Assembly (NCBI RefSeq): GCF_000423885.1
Contig: NZ_AUIV01000013.1
Coordinates: 1-64,000 of the forward strand
Source of the DNA: Thermomonas fusca DSM 15424
GTDB lineage: Bacteria; Pseudomonadota; Gammaproteobacteria; Xanthomonadales; Xanthomonadaceae
Reading direction: 5' to 3'
Length of the DNA: 64,000 nt
Shown here piece after piece: positions 1-9,125 of this stretch. The notes under the pieces were generated by a model, which was not told where the DNA came from, made no database searches, and saw only the letters and a program-made list of their open reading frames with translations. Each line of letters begins with the position of its first letter. The first letter of the stretch is position 1. Made by a program: the position numbers and the translations under genes.

Positions 1-276
1 CTGTGCACCGACGGCAGCGCCATGTTGGCAAGTGCGGCAAGGGATCTGGGAATTGAGCACCACGCCCTGAACACCTTGCGCGGCGAGCGCAAGCGAGGTG
101 CGTGGCATGTCCAGAATGTCAATGCGCACCACAGCCGACTGAAGGGCTGGATGGCCCGATTCCGGGGCGTGGCGACGTCCTATCTGCCGAACTACCTGGG
201 GTGGTTCCGGGCACTGGAGCGGAATGCCCAAGTCGGCGCAGGACCCGCGTCATTGCTCAGGTTGGCGATGACATGA
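1..276 (+). pseudogene. IS1595-family (ISXO2-like) transposase, C-terminal part, cut by window edge
   Basis: The frame is open from base 1 and ends at a TGA at 274-276. The peptide contains ALNTLRGERKRGAWHVQNVN followed by HSRLKGWMARFRGVATSYL and a YLGWFRALE tail. This is the end of the DDE domain of IS1595/ISXO2-type transposases, where the HxQNVNxxHSRLKxW stretch carries the last catalytic region. Whether the gene is whole upstream of the window cannot be seen. I found no convincing terminal inverted repeat in 277-402. It lies just before the polysaccharide locus, a common site for insertion sequences. Confidence 0.6.
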
Positions 277-402
277 CCTCCATGTCCACAATCAACGCGA
301 ACAGCGCCAAATTTTGCACCCTCGCGCTGGGCAGCGTGGGCCCAAACTTGCCCCCACCGCCAAGGCGCAGTAACGTAAGCAGCTTGTTCATCGGATGAAC
401 GC

Positions 403-804
403 ATGCCCTCGCTGCCCCACAACGCGGACGAACTGGACGTGGCCCTGCTGCGGCGCCTGGCGGAAGGCCCGCAGGCCAGCCAGCGCGAACTGGCGCGCGA
501 TACCGGCGTCTCGCTGGGCAAGATCAACTACGCCCTGCGCGCCCTGATCGACAAGGGCTGGGTGAAAGCCGGCAATTTCAGCCGCAACCCGCACAAGCTG
601 GGCTACGCCTACCTGCTGACCCCCAGCGGGTTGGAAGCCAAGCTCCAGCTCACCCGCAGGTTCCTCGCCCGCAAGATGGACGAGTACGACCGCCTGCGGC
701 TGGAAATCCAGCACCTGCAAGACGAACTGGAGGCCGCGCCGGGCGAACCGCCGCAGGCCGCGCCTCCGTCCCACCCCCAAACGGAACCGGAACCCAGGGA
801 ATGA
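403..804 (+). CDS. MarR-family EPS-associated transcriptional regulator
   Basis: A 133-aa winged-helix DNA-binding protein. Residues about 10-75 form the helix-turn-helix and wing (LLRRLAEGPQASQRELARD, then VSLGKINYALRALIDKGWVK). The C-terminal half is a charged helix ending in a Pro/Glu-rich tail. Its size, the GKINYALRALIDKGWVKAGNF core and its place as first gene of a surface-polysaccharide cluster match the MarR-type EPS-associated regulator family. Its stop overlaps the next ATG by 4 bases (ATGA), so it is probably translationally coupled to the dehydrogenase gene. Control of the downstream operon is inferred from position. No clear promoter is visible in 277-402. Confidence 0.85.
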   Translation: MPSLPHNADELDVALLRRLAEGPQASQRELARDTGVSLGKINYALRALIDKGWVKAGNFSRNPHKLGYAYLLTPSGLEAKLQLTRRFLARKMDEYDRLRLEIQHLQDELEAAPGEPPQAAPPSHPQTEPEPRE

Positions 805-2102
805 CGCAACGCAAGGACACCCGCATCGCCATCGTCGGCCTGGGCTACGTGGGCCTGCCGCTGGCAGTGGAATTCGGCAAGCAGTACGCCACCACCGGTT
901 TCGACATCAACGGCGCGCGCATCGCCGAGTTGAAGCAGGGCAGGGACAGCACCCTGGAAGTGGAACCGGAACTGCTGGCGCAGGCCGCCCAGCTGCGTTT
1001 CAGCGACCAGCTGGACGATATCGCCGGCTGCAACGTCTATATCGTGACGGTGCCCACCCCCATCGACACCGCCAAGCGCCCGGACCTGACCCCGCTCATC
1101 AAGGCCAGCGAAGCCATCGGCAAGGTGCTCAAGCCCGGCGACACCGTTGTTTACGAATCCACCGTCTACCCCGGCTGCACCGAGGAAATCTGCGTCCCCA
1201 TCCTGGAACGAGTCTCCGGCCTGCGCTTTGAATCGACCGCCGGCGAGGGCGAAAACACCTTCGCCATCGGCTACTCCCCCGAACGCATCAACCCCGGCGA
1301 CAAGGCCCACCGCGTCACCACCATCAAAAAGGTGACCTCCGGCTCCACCCCTGAGACCGCGGATTTCGTCGACGCCCTCTACGCCAGCATCATCACCGCC
1401 GGCACCCACAAGGCCCCCACCATCAAGGTGGCCGAAGCCGCCAAGGTCATCGAAAACACCCAGCGCGACCTCAACATCGCCCTGGTCAACGACCTGGCGA
1501 TCCTGTTCAACAAGCTGGGCATCGACACCCTGGACGTGCTGGAAGCCGCCGGCACCAAGTGGAACTTCCTGCCGTTCCGCCCCGGTCTGGTCGGCGGCCA
1601 CTGCATCAGCGTGGACCCCTACTACCTGACCCACAAGGCGCAGGAAGTGGGCCACCACCCGCAGGTCATCCTGGCCGGCCGCCGCACCAACGACGGCATG
1701 GGCGCCTACGTGGCCGACCAGGTCATCAAGCTGATGGTGCGCAAGGGCATCAACCCGGTGAATGCCCGCATCCTGATCCTGGGCCTGGCCTTCAAGGAAA
1801 ACTGCCCGGATCTGCGCAATACCCGCGTGGTGGACATTGTTGCCGCTCTGCAGGGCTACAACGCCCGCGTGGAAGTGCACGATCCGTGGGTGGATGCAGC
1901 GGAAGCGCAGCACGAATACGGCATCAGTCCGATCGCGGCGCCTGAGCAGGGCGGCTACGACGCGGTCGTCGTGGCGGTGGGACACCAGCAGTTCTGCGCG
2001 CTGGGTGGGGAGGGCGTGCGTGCCTTCGGCAAGCATGAAGCCAGCATCGTCTATGACGTGAAGTACGTGCTGCCGCGCGACGCCGTCGACGGCCGCCTGT
2101 AA
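801..2102 (+). CDS. tviB: UDP-N-acetyl-hexosamine 6-dehydrogenase, TviB/WbpA type
   Basis: A 433-aa nucleotide-sugar dehydrogenase that oxidises C6 of UDP-GlcNAc or UDP-GalNAc to the uronic acid with two NAD+. The Rossmann motif GLGYVGLPLA is at residues 13-22. The catalytic cysteine is in GGHCISVDPYYL at about residue 268. The TPIDTAKRPDL and SPERINPGD motifs are typical of the TviB/VipA branch rather than of UDP-glucose dehydrogenase. The start overlaps the regulator stop (ATGA). With the UDP-glucuronate epimerase and the AsnB-like gene downstream it suggests an acidic, possibly amidated, repeat unit. GlcNAc versus GalNAc specificity cannot be read from sequence. Confidence 0.9.
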   Translation: MTQRKDTRIAIVGLGYVGLPLAVEFGKQYATTGFDINGARIAELKQGRDSTLEVEPELLAQAAQLRFSDQLDDIAGCNVYIVTVPTPIDTAKRPDLTPLIKASEAIGKVLKPGDTVVYESTVYPGCTEEICVPILERVSGLRFESTAGEGENTFAIGYSPERINPGDKAHRVTTIKKVTSGSTPETADFVDALYASIITAGTHKAPTIKVAEAAKVIENTQRDLNIALVNDLAILFNKLGIDTLDVLEAAGTKWNFLPFRPGLVGGHCISVDPYYLTHKAQEVGHHPQVILAGRRTNDGMGAYVADQVIKLMVRKGINPVNARILILGLAFKENCPDLRNTRVVDIVAALQGYNARVEVHDPWVDAAEAQHEYGISPIAAPEQGGYDAVVVAVGHQQFCALGGEGVRAFGKHEASIVYDVKYVLPRDAVDGRL

Positions 2103-2125
2103 GAGCGGCGTTAGCCGCGACGCTT
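2103..2125 (+). repeat. REP-like hairpin (GTAG/SMAG-like) between tviB and the WxcM-like gene
   Basis: Directly after the tviB stop, GCGGC (2105-2109) and GCCGC (2114-2118) form a short stem with loop GTTA, followed by gacgctttt. The string TGTAAGAGCGGCGTTAGCCGC resembles the short palindromic GTAG-headed intergenic repeats common in Xanthomonadaceae. It may also act as a weak terminator or RNA stabiliser. Only one copy is recognised here, so membership of the repeat family is a judgement by eye. Confidence 0.4.
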
Positions 2126-2199
2126 TTGCTTCGCACCTTCCACGAAGCAGTACCCATGGGCACGATCGCGCCGCGACCTCTGCCTGAAGAACCCCGGTA

Positions 2200-3126
2200 A
2201 TGAACATGAGCCCCAGCATCCATCCCTCAGCGGACGTCCAATCCTCAAACCTCGGTAACGGCACCCGCATCTGGCAATACGTGGTGGTGCTGCCGAACGC
2301 CGTTATTGGCCAGGACTGCAACATCTGTTCGAACTGCCTGATCGAGAACGATGTGATCGTCGGCGACCGGGTCACGGTGAAATCCGGCGTGCAGTTGTGG
2401 GACGGCCTGCGAATCGGCGATGACGTTTTCATTGGGCCCAATGTCACGTTCACCAATGACAAATTCCCGCGCAGCAAGCACTACCCGGAAACCTGCTCCC
2501 TGACGGAAATCGATCCCGGCGCATCCATTGGCGCCAACGCCACCATCCTGCCGGGTATCAGGATCGGTCGGCAGGCGATGGTCGGGGCCGGCTCGGTGGT
2601 CACCCGCTCGGTGCCACCGAACGCGATCGTTGTTGGCAATCCCGCGCGCATCGTGGGTTATGTCGACGCCGAGGCAGGTGCGCCATCGGGTGCGAAAGAC
2701 TCCGCGTCGGCGTTAGTCCAGAGCGATCCACGGTTGCACCAGTTGCCTAAGGTCGCCGATATCCGCGGCAGCCTGACGGTGGGTGAGTTCGAGCGCTCGA
2801 TTCCATTCCTGGCCAAGCGCTATTTCATGGTGTTCGATGTTCCCAGCGTCGAGACACGCGGGGAGCACGCGCATCGCGAATGCCATCAGTTCCTGATCTG
2901 TGTCAACGGTCAGGTGAGCGTGGTTGCTGACGACGGCAGGACGCGTCGCGAATTCCTCCTGGATCGCCCGGACATCGGCCTGCACCTTCCGCCACTGACC
3001 TGGGGGATCCAATACAAGTATTCGGCGGACGCAGTCTTGCTGGTCTTCGCCTCCCACTACTACAACAACGCCGACTACATCCGGGACTACGATGAGTTCC
3101 GCAAGATCGTGGGCGCGTCGGTATGA
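2200..3126 (+). CDS. bifunctional hexapeptide N-acetyltransferase / sugar 3,4-ketoisomerase (WxcM/FdtD-like fusion)
   Basis: A 308-aa fusion. Residues about 1-155 are a left-handed beta-helix acyltransferase with repeated [I/V]GxxxxI hexads (VIGQDCNICSNC, IGDDVFIGPNVTF, IGANATILPGI). Residues about 170-308 are a cupin of the FdtA/WxcM type with the His-rich motif RGEHAHRECHQFLI and an HLPPLTWG segment. In known pathways the cupin isomerises dTDP-6-deoxy-4-keto-glucose to the 3-keto sugar. The transferase acetylates the 3-amino sugar made by the partner aminotransferase, giving dTDP-Fuc3NAc or Qui3NAc. Its stop overlaps the start of that aminotransferase by 4 bases. A second ATG at 2206 is an alternative start. 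Confidence 0.85.
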   Translation: MNMSPSIHPSADVQSSNLGNGTRIWQYVVVLPNAVIGQDCNICSNCLIENDVIVGDRVTVKSGVQLWDGLRIGDDVFIGPNVTFTNDKFPRSKHYPETCSLTEIDPGASIGANATILPGIRIGRQAMVGAGSVVTRSVPPNAIVVGNPARIVGYVDAEAGAPSGAKDSASALVQSDPRLHQLPKVADIRGSLTVGEFERSIPFLAKRYFMVFDVPSVETRGEHAHRECHQFLICVNGQVSVVADDGRTRREFLLDRPDIGLHLPPLTWGIQYKYSADAVLLVFASHYYNNADYIRDYDEFRKIVGASV

Positions 3127-4217
3127 TTCCGTTCCTCGACCTGAAAGCCCCGCATGTCGAGCTGCGCGAGGAAATCAACGCAGCCATCGCACGCGTGGTG
3201 GATTCGGGTTGGTACATCCTCGGCCCGGAAGTCGAAGCCTTCGAAGCCGAGTACGCGGCCTATTGCGAAGCCCACCACTGCATCGGCTTGGCCAACGGGC
3301 TAGACGCCCTGCACCTGGCCCTGCGCGCCATGGACGTGGGTCCCGGCGACGAGGTCATCGTCCCGTCCAATACCTACATCGCGACCTGGCTTGCAGTCAG
3401 CCAGTGCGGGGCGACGCCGGTGCCAGTTGAGCCGGACGAGCGCACCTACAACATTGATGCGTCACTGATCGAGGCCGCTATCACTCCGCGCACCAAGGTC
3501 ATCCTGCCGGTGCACCTGTACGGTCAGCCGGCGGACATGGATCCGATCCTGGCTATTGCCCGCAAGCACGGCCTGCGGGTGCTGGAGGACGGCGCGCAGG
3601 CACATGGCGCCCGCTACAAGGGTCAGCGCATCGGTGCGCATGGCGATGCAGTGACGTGGAGTTTCTACCCCGGCAAGAACCTGGGCGCGCTGGGCGATGG
3701 CGGTGCGGTCACTACGAATGATCCGGAACTTGCGGATCGCATCCGCGTGCTGCGGAACTACGGCTCGCGGGTGAAATACGTCAACGAGGTGCAGGGTTAC
3801 AACAGCCGCCTGGATCCGCTCCAAGCCGCGGTGCTGCGGGTCAAGCTGGCGCATCTGGATGCATGGAATGCGCGGCGTGCCGACGTGGCAGCGGCCTATC
3901 TGCAAGGCCTGGGAGGGAGTGGGCTGGTGATGCCGCACGTGCCGGAGTGGGCCGTGCCAGTTTGGCACCTGTTCGTGGTGCGGCACCCGCAGCGCGATGA
4001 ATTGCAGCAGCGCCTGCAAGAGGCGGGTGTCCACACGTTGATCCATTACCCGATTCCCCCGCACAGGCAGGTTGCGTATTCGGATGGCGGTTTTGCGCCG
4101 GAAGCGTTTCCGATCGCATCGGGAATTGCGGATGAGGTGTTGAGCTTGCCGATAGGGCCGAATCTAGCGATGGATGACGTGGCCCGGGTGATCAGGGCGG
4201 TCCGGGCAGCCGCCTGA
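3123..4217 (+). CDS. fdtB: DegT/DnrJ/EryC1 aminotransferase, FdtB-like (dTDP-3-keto-6-deoxyhexose 3-aminotransferase)
   Basis: A 364-aa PLP-dependent sugar aminotransferase. Family motifs are NGLDALHLALRAM, GDEVIVPSNTYIATW, EDGAQAHGA and SFYPGKNLGALGDGGAV, with the PLP lysine at about residue 185. The C-terminal LIHYPIPPHRQ is also typical. Overlap with the WxcM-like fusion and the presence of rmlA and rmlB downstream support a role in dTDP-Fuc3NAc or Qui3NAc synthesis. The exact product epimer is not determinable here. Confidence 0.85.
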   Translation: MIPFLDLKAPHVELREEINAAIARVVDSGWYILGPEVEAFEAEYAAYCEAHHCIGLANGLDALHLALRAMDVGPGDEVIVPSNTYIATWLAVSQCGATPVPVEPDERTYNIDASLIEAAITPRTKVILPVHLYGQPADMDPILAIARKHGLRVLEDGAQAHGARYKGQRIGAHGDAVTWSFYPGKNLGALGDGGAVTTNDPELADRIRVLRNYGSRVKYVNEVQGYNSRLDPLQAAVLRVKLAHLDAWNARRADVAAAYLQGLGGSGLVMPHVPEWAVPVWHLFVVRHPQRDELQQRLQEAGVHTLIHYPIPPHRQVAYSDGGFAPEAFPIASGIADEVLSLPIGPNLAMDDVARVIRAVRAAA

Positions 4218-4221
4218 TCCC

Positions 4222-5727
4222 ATGTCCCAAGGCAATTCCTACGGCCAAATTCTGCGTTCGTCTTCCATCATGGGCGGCGCGCAGGCGATCCATTACCTCG
4301 TCGCCCTGTTGCGGGTGAAGGTGGTGGCGGTGCTCTTGGGGCCGGCGGGCGTGGGTGTGATCGGGTTGTATACCTCGGCCACCAGTCTGCTGGGCACCGT
4401 CACCGGCCTTGGCTTGCAGGGCAGCGCAGTGCGCGCCATCGCCCAGGCGCAGGGCAAGGACGATCCGCTGGCGGTCGCACGCACCATCCGGATGTTGCGG
4501 CGGCTGGTCTGGGCCACCGGCCTGTTGGGCTGGCTGGCCTCCATCGCGCTGGCACTGCCCTTGAGCCGCCTGATGTTCGAGTCCACGCAGCATGCATGGG
4601 CGCTTGCCGTGCTGGGCGGCATGCTGCTGCTCACCGCGGTCAGCAATGGGCAGTTGGGCCTGTTGCAAGGCTTGCGCCGGATCGGCGACATCGCCCGCGT
4701 GCAGGTGGCTGCGGCGGTACTGAACACGGCAGTCACCATCGGCCTGTACGCCTGGCTGCGCGAGGACGGCATTGTGCCGGTGCTGCTGGCGAACGCGGCG
4801 ATCACCTTGCTGTGCAGTTGGTGGTTTGCACGGCGGGTCGAAGTGCCGGCCGTGGCGATGGACTGGTCGCTGGCAATCGCGGAAGCCAAGCCGTTGCTGG
4901 GGCTGGGCGTGGCGATGATGTGGAGCGGAGTCCTGACCCTCACGCTGGACCTGTACACGCGCACCCTGATCTCACGCACCTTGGGCGTGGATGCGGCCGG
5001 GATTTACCAGGCCGCATGGGCGCTATCCGGCCTGTTCGCCGGCTTCGTGCTGGGCGCGATGGGTACCGACTTCTACCCGCGCCTGACCTCTGTGATCCAT
5101 GACCGAGCGGCCGCGGTTCGTGCAGTCAACGAGCAGACCGAAATCGGCATCTTGCTGGCGGTGCCGGGGCTGCTCGCCACGCTGGCGTTCGCGAAGTGGG
5201 TGGTATGGGCGCTGTATTCCGCCCAGTTCTCGTCTGCGGCGGATCTGCTGGTGTGGATGGTCCTGGGGGTGTTCGGGCGCGTGCTGTCCTGGCCAATGGG
5301 CTTCATCCAACTGTCGCTGGGGGCGGGGCGCTGGTACATGGCGACCGAGGCCACGTTCCTGGCCGTCCAGGCATTACTGGCGACATGGCTGGTGCGGCGG
5401 CATGGCGTCATCGGTGCAGCATATGCGTTCGCGCTCTGCTACCTGTTGTACACAACGGGCATGGCGTGGGTCGGACATCGCCTGATCGGGTTTCGCTGGT
5501 CTGCGTCTGTGCTCCGAATGATGGTGGTGTCAGGCGTGTTAATGAGCGCGGCGTTCGCTGCCAACCGGTTGTTGCCGGACGTCCATGCGATGTTGCTGGG
5601 TGGCTTGGTCGCGCTGGTGGGTGTGGTATGGAGCTTGCGCGGCCTGGCGCTGCGGTTGGGCGCTGGCCACCGGCTGGTGCATTGGATGCGACGCGTGCCT
5701 GGCATGCGGCACGTGGTGGGGGTGTGA
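4222..5727 (+). CDS. wzx: O-antigen flippase, Wzx family
   Basis: A 501-aa integral membrane protein with about 12 hydrophobic segments and no extramembrane domain. The opening SSSIMGGAQAIHYLVALLRVKVVAVLLGP and the following GLYTSATSLLGTVTGLGLQ are characteristic of the WzxE/O-antigen translocase branch of the MOP superfamily. It moves undecaprenyl-diphosphate-linked repeat units across the inner membrane. It begins 4 bases after the aminotransferase stop and is followed almost at once by a glycosyltransferase, so it is within the operon. Confidence 0.88.
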   Translation: MSQGNSYGQILRSSSIMGGAQAIHYLVALLRVKVVAVLLGPAGVGVIGLYTSATSLLGTVTGLGLQGSAVRAIAQAQGKDDPLAVARTIRMLRRLVWATGLLGWLASIALALPLSRLMFESTQHAWALAVLGGMLLLTAVSNGQLGLLQGLRRIGDIARVQVAAAVLNTAVTIGLYAWLREDGIVPVLLANAAITLLCSWWFARRVEVPAVAMDWSLAIAEAKPLLGLGVAMMWSGVLTLTLDLYTRTLISRTLGVDAAGIYQAAWALSGLFAGFVLGAMGTDFYPRLTSVIHDRAAAVRAVNEQTEIGILLAVPGLLATLAFAKWVVWALYSAQFSSAADLLVWMVLGVFGRVLSWPMGFIQLSLGAGRWYMATEATFLAVQALLATWLVRRHGVIGAAYAFALCYLLYTTGMAWVGHRLIGFRWSASVLRMMVVSGVLMSAAFAANRLLPDVHAMLLGGLVALVGVVWSLRGLALRLGAGHRLVHWMRRVPGMRHVVGV

Positions 5728-5728
5728 G

Positions 5729-6694
5729 ATGACGGAAGAATCGCAGTATCCGCTGGTGACGTTCGCGTTGTTTGCGTACAACCAAGAAAAATATATACGA
5801 GAGGCTGTGCTCGGGGCCCTTTCGCAGGACTATCCGAGGCTCCAGGTGATTTTGTCAGATGATGGATCGATTGATTCGACATTTCAGCAAATGCGTCAGG
5901 TTATAGAGCAATATCGCGGGCCTCACAATGTTCTTCTAAACCAAAACAAGAGGAATCTCGGGATCGGTGCTCATGTAAATAAGATCATGAGCCTTGCGCG
6001 CGGTGAGATTGTGATTGTCGCGGCTGGGGATGATTTCTCGTTGCCTAACAGGACGAAGCGCATCGTAGACGCCTTCGAGTCTTTCGGAGATTCCGCCTGC
6101 TCCATCTGGAGCCGAGCAGAATATGTTGACGAGCATGGAGATATTGTTGGGCGCAAATTCCCCGGAAATCCTGATGGGTATACACCACGGTCGATTATTA
6201 GGAACGAGTCTCCGGTAATTGGAGCGACGCACGCATGGCGGAGGGGCGTGTTTGATTTTTTTGGTCCCCTAATGAATGATGTCATGTTCGAAGACAATGC
6301 CATTTCATTCCGTAGTTATCTTCTTGGCGGCATTAGGTACCTTAATGAAAGTCTTGTTCGGTACAGAACGCATTCGCAAAACATTACGAATTACGTGAAG
6401 AACGACAATATTGCATCTTTGTATGCGGGGGCTTCACAAAGAAATAGGTGGGCCCTCGCGGGGGTGGCCCAAAGGCGACGCGATCTGGCGTTGGCCGTCA
6501 CCAGAGGAAAAGTGTCGGTCTCGCACGCCCAGATCATGCGTGGGGAGTTGGCCTCTCTTGAGCGTAGGATAATTCGTCGACTAAAAGCATACGATGGATT
6601 TCCGGCTGTGCCATGGAGGCTTATGATTCATATGCTCATGGACCCTGAAATTGCGAAAGTTTTCGTTCGGGCTATAAGGTATCGCCCCTTATGA
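5729..6694 (+). CDS. glycosyltransferase family 2
   Basis: A 321-aa GT-A fold enzyme. The ATG at 5729 lies one base after the wzx stop, and the protein then reads straight into the family start YPLVTFALFAYNQEKYIREAV. The nucleotide-binding region SDDGSIDSTF and the VAAGDDFSLPNR acidic motif follow. Translation in frame upstream of 5729 gives a low-complexity Trp/Cys peptide, so a longer start is unlikely. Base composition drops clearly in A/T-rich codons compared with wzx, and this continues through the next two genes, which points to acquisition as a block. Acceptor and donor are unknown. Confidence 0.85.
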   Translation: MTEESQYPLVTFALFAYNQEKYIREAVLGALSQDYPRLQVILSDDGSIDSTFQQMRQVIEQYRGPHNVLLNQNKRNLGIGAHVNKIMSLARGEIVIVAAGDDFSLPNRTKRIVDAFESFGDSACSIWSRAEYVDEHGDIVGRKFPGNPDGYTPRSIIRNESPVIGATHAWRRGVFDFFGPLMNDVMFEDNAISFRSYLLGGIRYLNESLVRYRTHSQNITNYVKNDNIASLYAGASQRNRWALAGVAQRRRDLALAVTRGKVSVSHAQIMRGELASLERRIIRRLKAYDGFPAVPWRLMIHMLMDPEIAKVFVRAIRYRPL

Positions 6695-7929
6695 ACATAC
6701 AAATTCGCCCTATGCGAGTGCTTTTTATTACTTGGGATAGCCCGCAGTCGAACTACCTCGAAAGTCTGTTTCTACCAATATTAGAGGGTTTAGCCTCGTC
6801 GAACAAAAAGTTTCATGTGCTGCATTTCACATGGGGAGGCCCAGAGGTAAGGGAGCGCAATAGGGTGGCCTGCGCTCGGGTTGGAATTACATATAACTCG
6901 GTGTCGGTTCTCCGGAAGCCGCGTTCGATCGGCCAGTTCATAACCACGTTTCGCGGAGCGCTGGTGATACGTAAGCACATCCGGCAATTCGGGATCAATG
7001 TCCTCCTCCCTCGAAGCACTATGCCAGCTCTGGCGGTTCTCTTGGGGCGCGTAGGCACGGATGTTTCAATTGTTTATGACGCAGACGGGTTGCCCCTCGA
7101 TGAGAGGATAGAGTTTGGGGGGCAAAGTGGCTCTAGCCTGATCCTTCGTATCCTTAGGGATGTAGAAGCTGAAATTGTACGTCGTGCCCACCGCGTACTC
7201 GTTCGATCCCGAGGTGCAATTCATGTCCTCGTATCACGTGCCGGGGCCGGGGTTTCCGAATCCAAGTTTCATGTTGTTGGTAACGGCAGGGATCCGGCGG
7301 TGTTTGAGCCGTCCTCTGTTGATAGGCGTAACAAGACGCGAGCGGCGATTGGTCTAGAGCCTTCAGCACCGTTACTTGGCTACGTCGGATCGATGGGACC
7401 AAAGTACCTTCTTCCCGAGATGCTCGAGCTGTTCAAATTGGTACTAAGAAAGCGCGCGGATTCTCACTTCCTCATTCTAACGAACGATCCCCAGCAAGTT
7501 CTTGCTGTCGTGAAGCTAAAGGCTGAGTTGGTTGATCGAGTACATGTCAGGAGCGCTGAACCTTCCCATGTTCCCGCCTTAGTGGAGTGTATGGACTTGG
7601 GTGTTGCGCTAATTAAGCAATGCTACTCAATGACCGCCGTTGCTCCGATCAAATGGGGAGAGTACTTGCTGTCCGGCGTGCCGGTCGTGACCACCTCAGG
7701 GATTGGAGACGCGAGGAGAATCGAAGCCGATTGCGGAGTTGTTGTCGATGACGTTAATAACGAAGCTCTTGAAGGTGTTGCGGACTGGTTTGTCCGGACA
7801 GTGCTGGCTGACCGTGAAGGCTTCCGTCGACGATGCAGAGGGTTGGGTGTGGAGAGATTTTCGCTCGCCGCGAGTATTAATTCTTATGAAGAGGCGTTGA
7901 CGGGCCTTAATGTCATGTCGGGAGATTGA
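6691..7929 (+). CDS. glycosyltransferase family 4-like
   Basis: A 412-aa GT-B type enzyme. The N-terminal half has VLFITWDSPQSNYLESLFLP and a hydrophobic Rossmann-like segment. The C-terminal half has the donor domain with LGYVGSMGPKYLLPEMLELF, VPALVECMDLGVALI and IKWGEYLLSGVPVVTT. The start overlaps the previous stop by 4 bases (ATGA). It shares the A+T-rich codon use of its neighbours. Donor sugar unknown. Confidence 0.75.
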   Translation: MNIQIRPMRVLFITWDSPQSNYLESLFLPILEGLASSNKKFHVLHFTWGGPEVRERNRVACARVGITYNSVSVLRKPRSIGQFITTFRGALVIRKHIRQFGINVLLPRSTMPALAVLLGRVGTDVSIVYDADGLPLDERIEFGGQSGSSLILRILRDVEAEIVRRAHRVLVRSRGAIHVLVSRAGAGVSESKFHVVGNGRDPAVFEPSSVDRRNKTRAAIGLEPSAPLLGYVGSMGPKYLLPEMLELFKLVLRKRADSHFLILTNDPQQVLAVVKLKAELVDRVHVRSAEPSHVPALVECMDLGVALIKQCYSMTAVAPIKWGEYLLSGVPVVTTSGIGDARRIEADCGVVVDDVNNEALEGVADWFVRTVLADREGFRRRCRGLGVERFSLAASINSYEEALTGLNVMSGD

Positions 7930-7931
7930 GT

Positions 7932-9086
7932 ATGGAACTCATTCCGACGGCATGGAGTGTCATTAGCGCGTCGATGGTATTTCTACTTGGCGCGCTTATT
8001 AGCATAAAAATAAGCATGCGATTCAGGGTTAGACAGAGGCGTTCCTTGATTCTGTACCTTTGGCACACTGTCTTCTGTTTCGTCTATATGTTTTATGTGG
8101 CGAGTAGCGGCGGTGATGCGCTGATGTACTTCGATTCGTCTTTGCACGGTAGTGTCGATCTGGCGCTTGGGACGTCTGTGGTCCTTTACATCACTCGTCT
8201 TATGAACCACGGGTTGGGATTTTCAATTCTTGGGGTTTTCTTGGTATTCAACATCGTCGGATTCATAGGGCTTCTCGCTCTTGACGGTGCTTTGCGATAT
8301 AGCGCCGAGGGGAAGAGTCTTTGGGTTCGGCGCACTGCTTCAGCCCTGGTTTTCTTGCCATCAATTAGTTTTTGGTCCTCCGCAATTGGTAAGGATGCAA
8401 TCGCATTTGCTTCGGTAGGATTGGCTCTATGGGCAGCAATCGACATGCGAAGGAGATTTTTCCTGATGATGTTGGCTGTCGCCTTAATGCTTGTCGTTCG
8501 TCCGCATATGGCCGTGCTCTTGAGTTCAGCCTTGGCCATTTCAGTCATGCTCGACTCTCGAGTTTCGATTCCGCGTCGTGGGGCTATGGGGATTGTCGCC
8601 ATTGCGGCAAGCGTTTTTCTGGTTCCCTTGGTGATTGGCACTTCGGGGCTGGACTCCGTCGGAGGCATTGGGGCTGTTGGTGATTATGTGGAGATGAGGC
8701 AGGGTTACAACATGGATGGTGGTGGGGGGATTGATATTGGCTCAATGTCGCTTCCGATGCAGATGTTCTCTTACTTGTTTAGGCCTTTGCCATTCGAGGC
8801 GAATAATATTCCTTCTCTGGCGGCCTCGTTAGATAACGTCATCCTGCTAGGGTTGTTCTGCTGTGCGGGTTGGGGGCTTGGGCGAGGCAAGTGGAATCTC
8901 GTTGGTGCGAATTGGATTTTTATGCTTACGTACGTCCTGTTTAGTTGGGTCCTGCTGTCTTCCACGACTGCGAATTTGGGGATATCAGTGCGTCAGAAGT
9001 GGATGTTTGTACCGATGGTAATATTCATTCTTGTTTCGATACTCGGTGTTCGGCGTGATGCTGGTCCGTTGTTTCGCATTCGATAG
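7932..9086 (+). CDS. polytopic membrane protein, candidate Wzy repeat-unit polymerase
   Basis: A 384-aa protein with roughly eight to ten hydrophobic segments spread along its length and no recognisable soluble domain. The segment LPSISFWSSAIGKDAI followed by a VRPHMAVLL helix resembles motifs seen in EpsG/Wzy-like polymerases, but Wzy proteins are very diverse. It is the only polytopic protein besides Wzx in the cluster, which is the main reason for the call. I chose ATG 7932 over the TTG at 7926 because a GGGAG sequence lies about 6 bases upstream. It ends the A+T-rich stretch; rmlB follows after 39 bases with normal composition. Confidence 0.6.
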   Translation: MELIPTAWSVISASMVFLLGALISIKISMRFRVRQRRSLILYLWHTVFCFVYMFYVASSGGDALMYFDSSLHGSVDLALGTSVVLYITRLMNHGLGFSILGVFLVFNIVGFIGLLALDGALRYSAEGKSLWVRRTASALVFLPSISFWSSAIGKDAIAFASVGLALWAAIDMRRRFFLMMLAVALMLVVRPHMAVLLSSALAISVMLDSRVSIPRRGAMGIVAIAASVFLVPLVIGTSGLDSVGGIGAVGDYVEMRQGYNMDGGGGIDIGSMSLPMQMFSYLFRPLPFEANNIPSLAASLDNVILLGLFCCAGWGLGRGKWNLVGANWIFMLTYVLFSWVLLSSTTANLGISVRQKWMFVPMVIFILVSILGVRRDAGPLFRIR

Positions 9087-9125
9087 GGGGCATACCGCAT
9101 TCTTGCCCGCGACTTTGAGGGGATT

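Noticed and set aside
277..402. Right inverted repeat or target duplication of the IS1595-type element
   Set aside because: The left end is outside the window and no convincing terminal repeat could be recognised.
609..2477. Long minus-strand open frame opposite the regulator and tviB
   Set aside because: Shadow of high-GC third-position bias; the translation is His/Gly/Val-rich without domains and crosses several real plus-strand genes.
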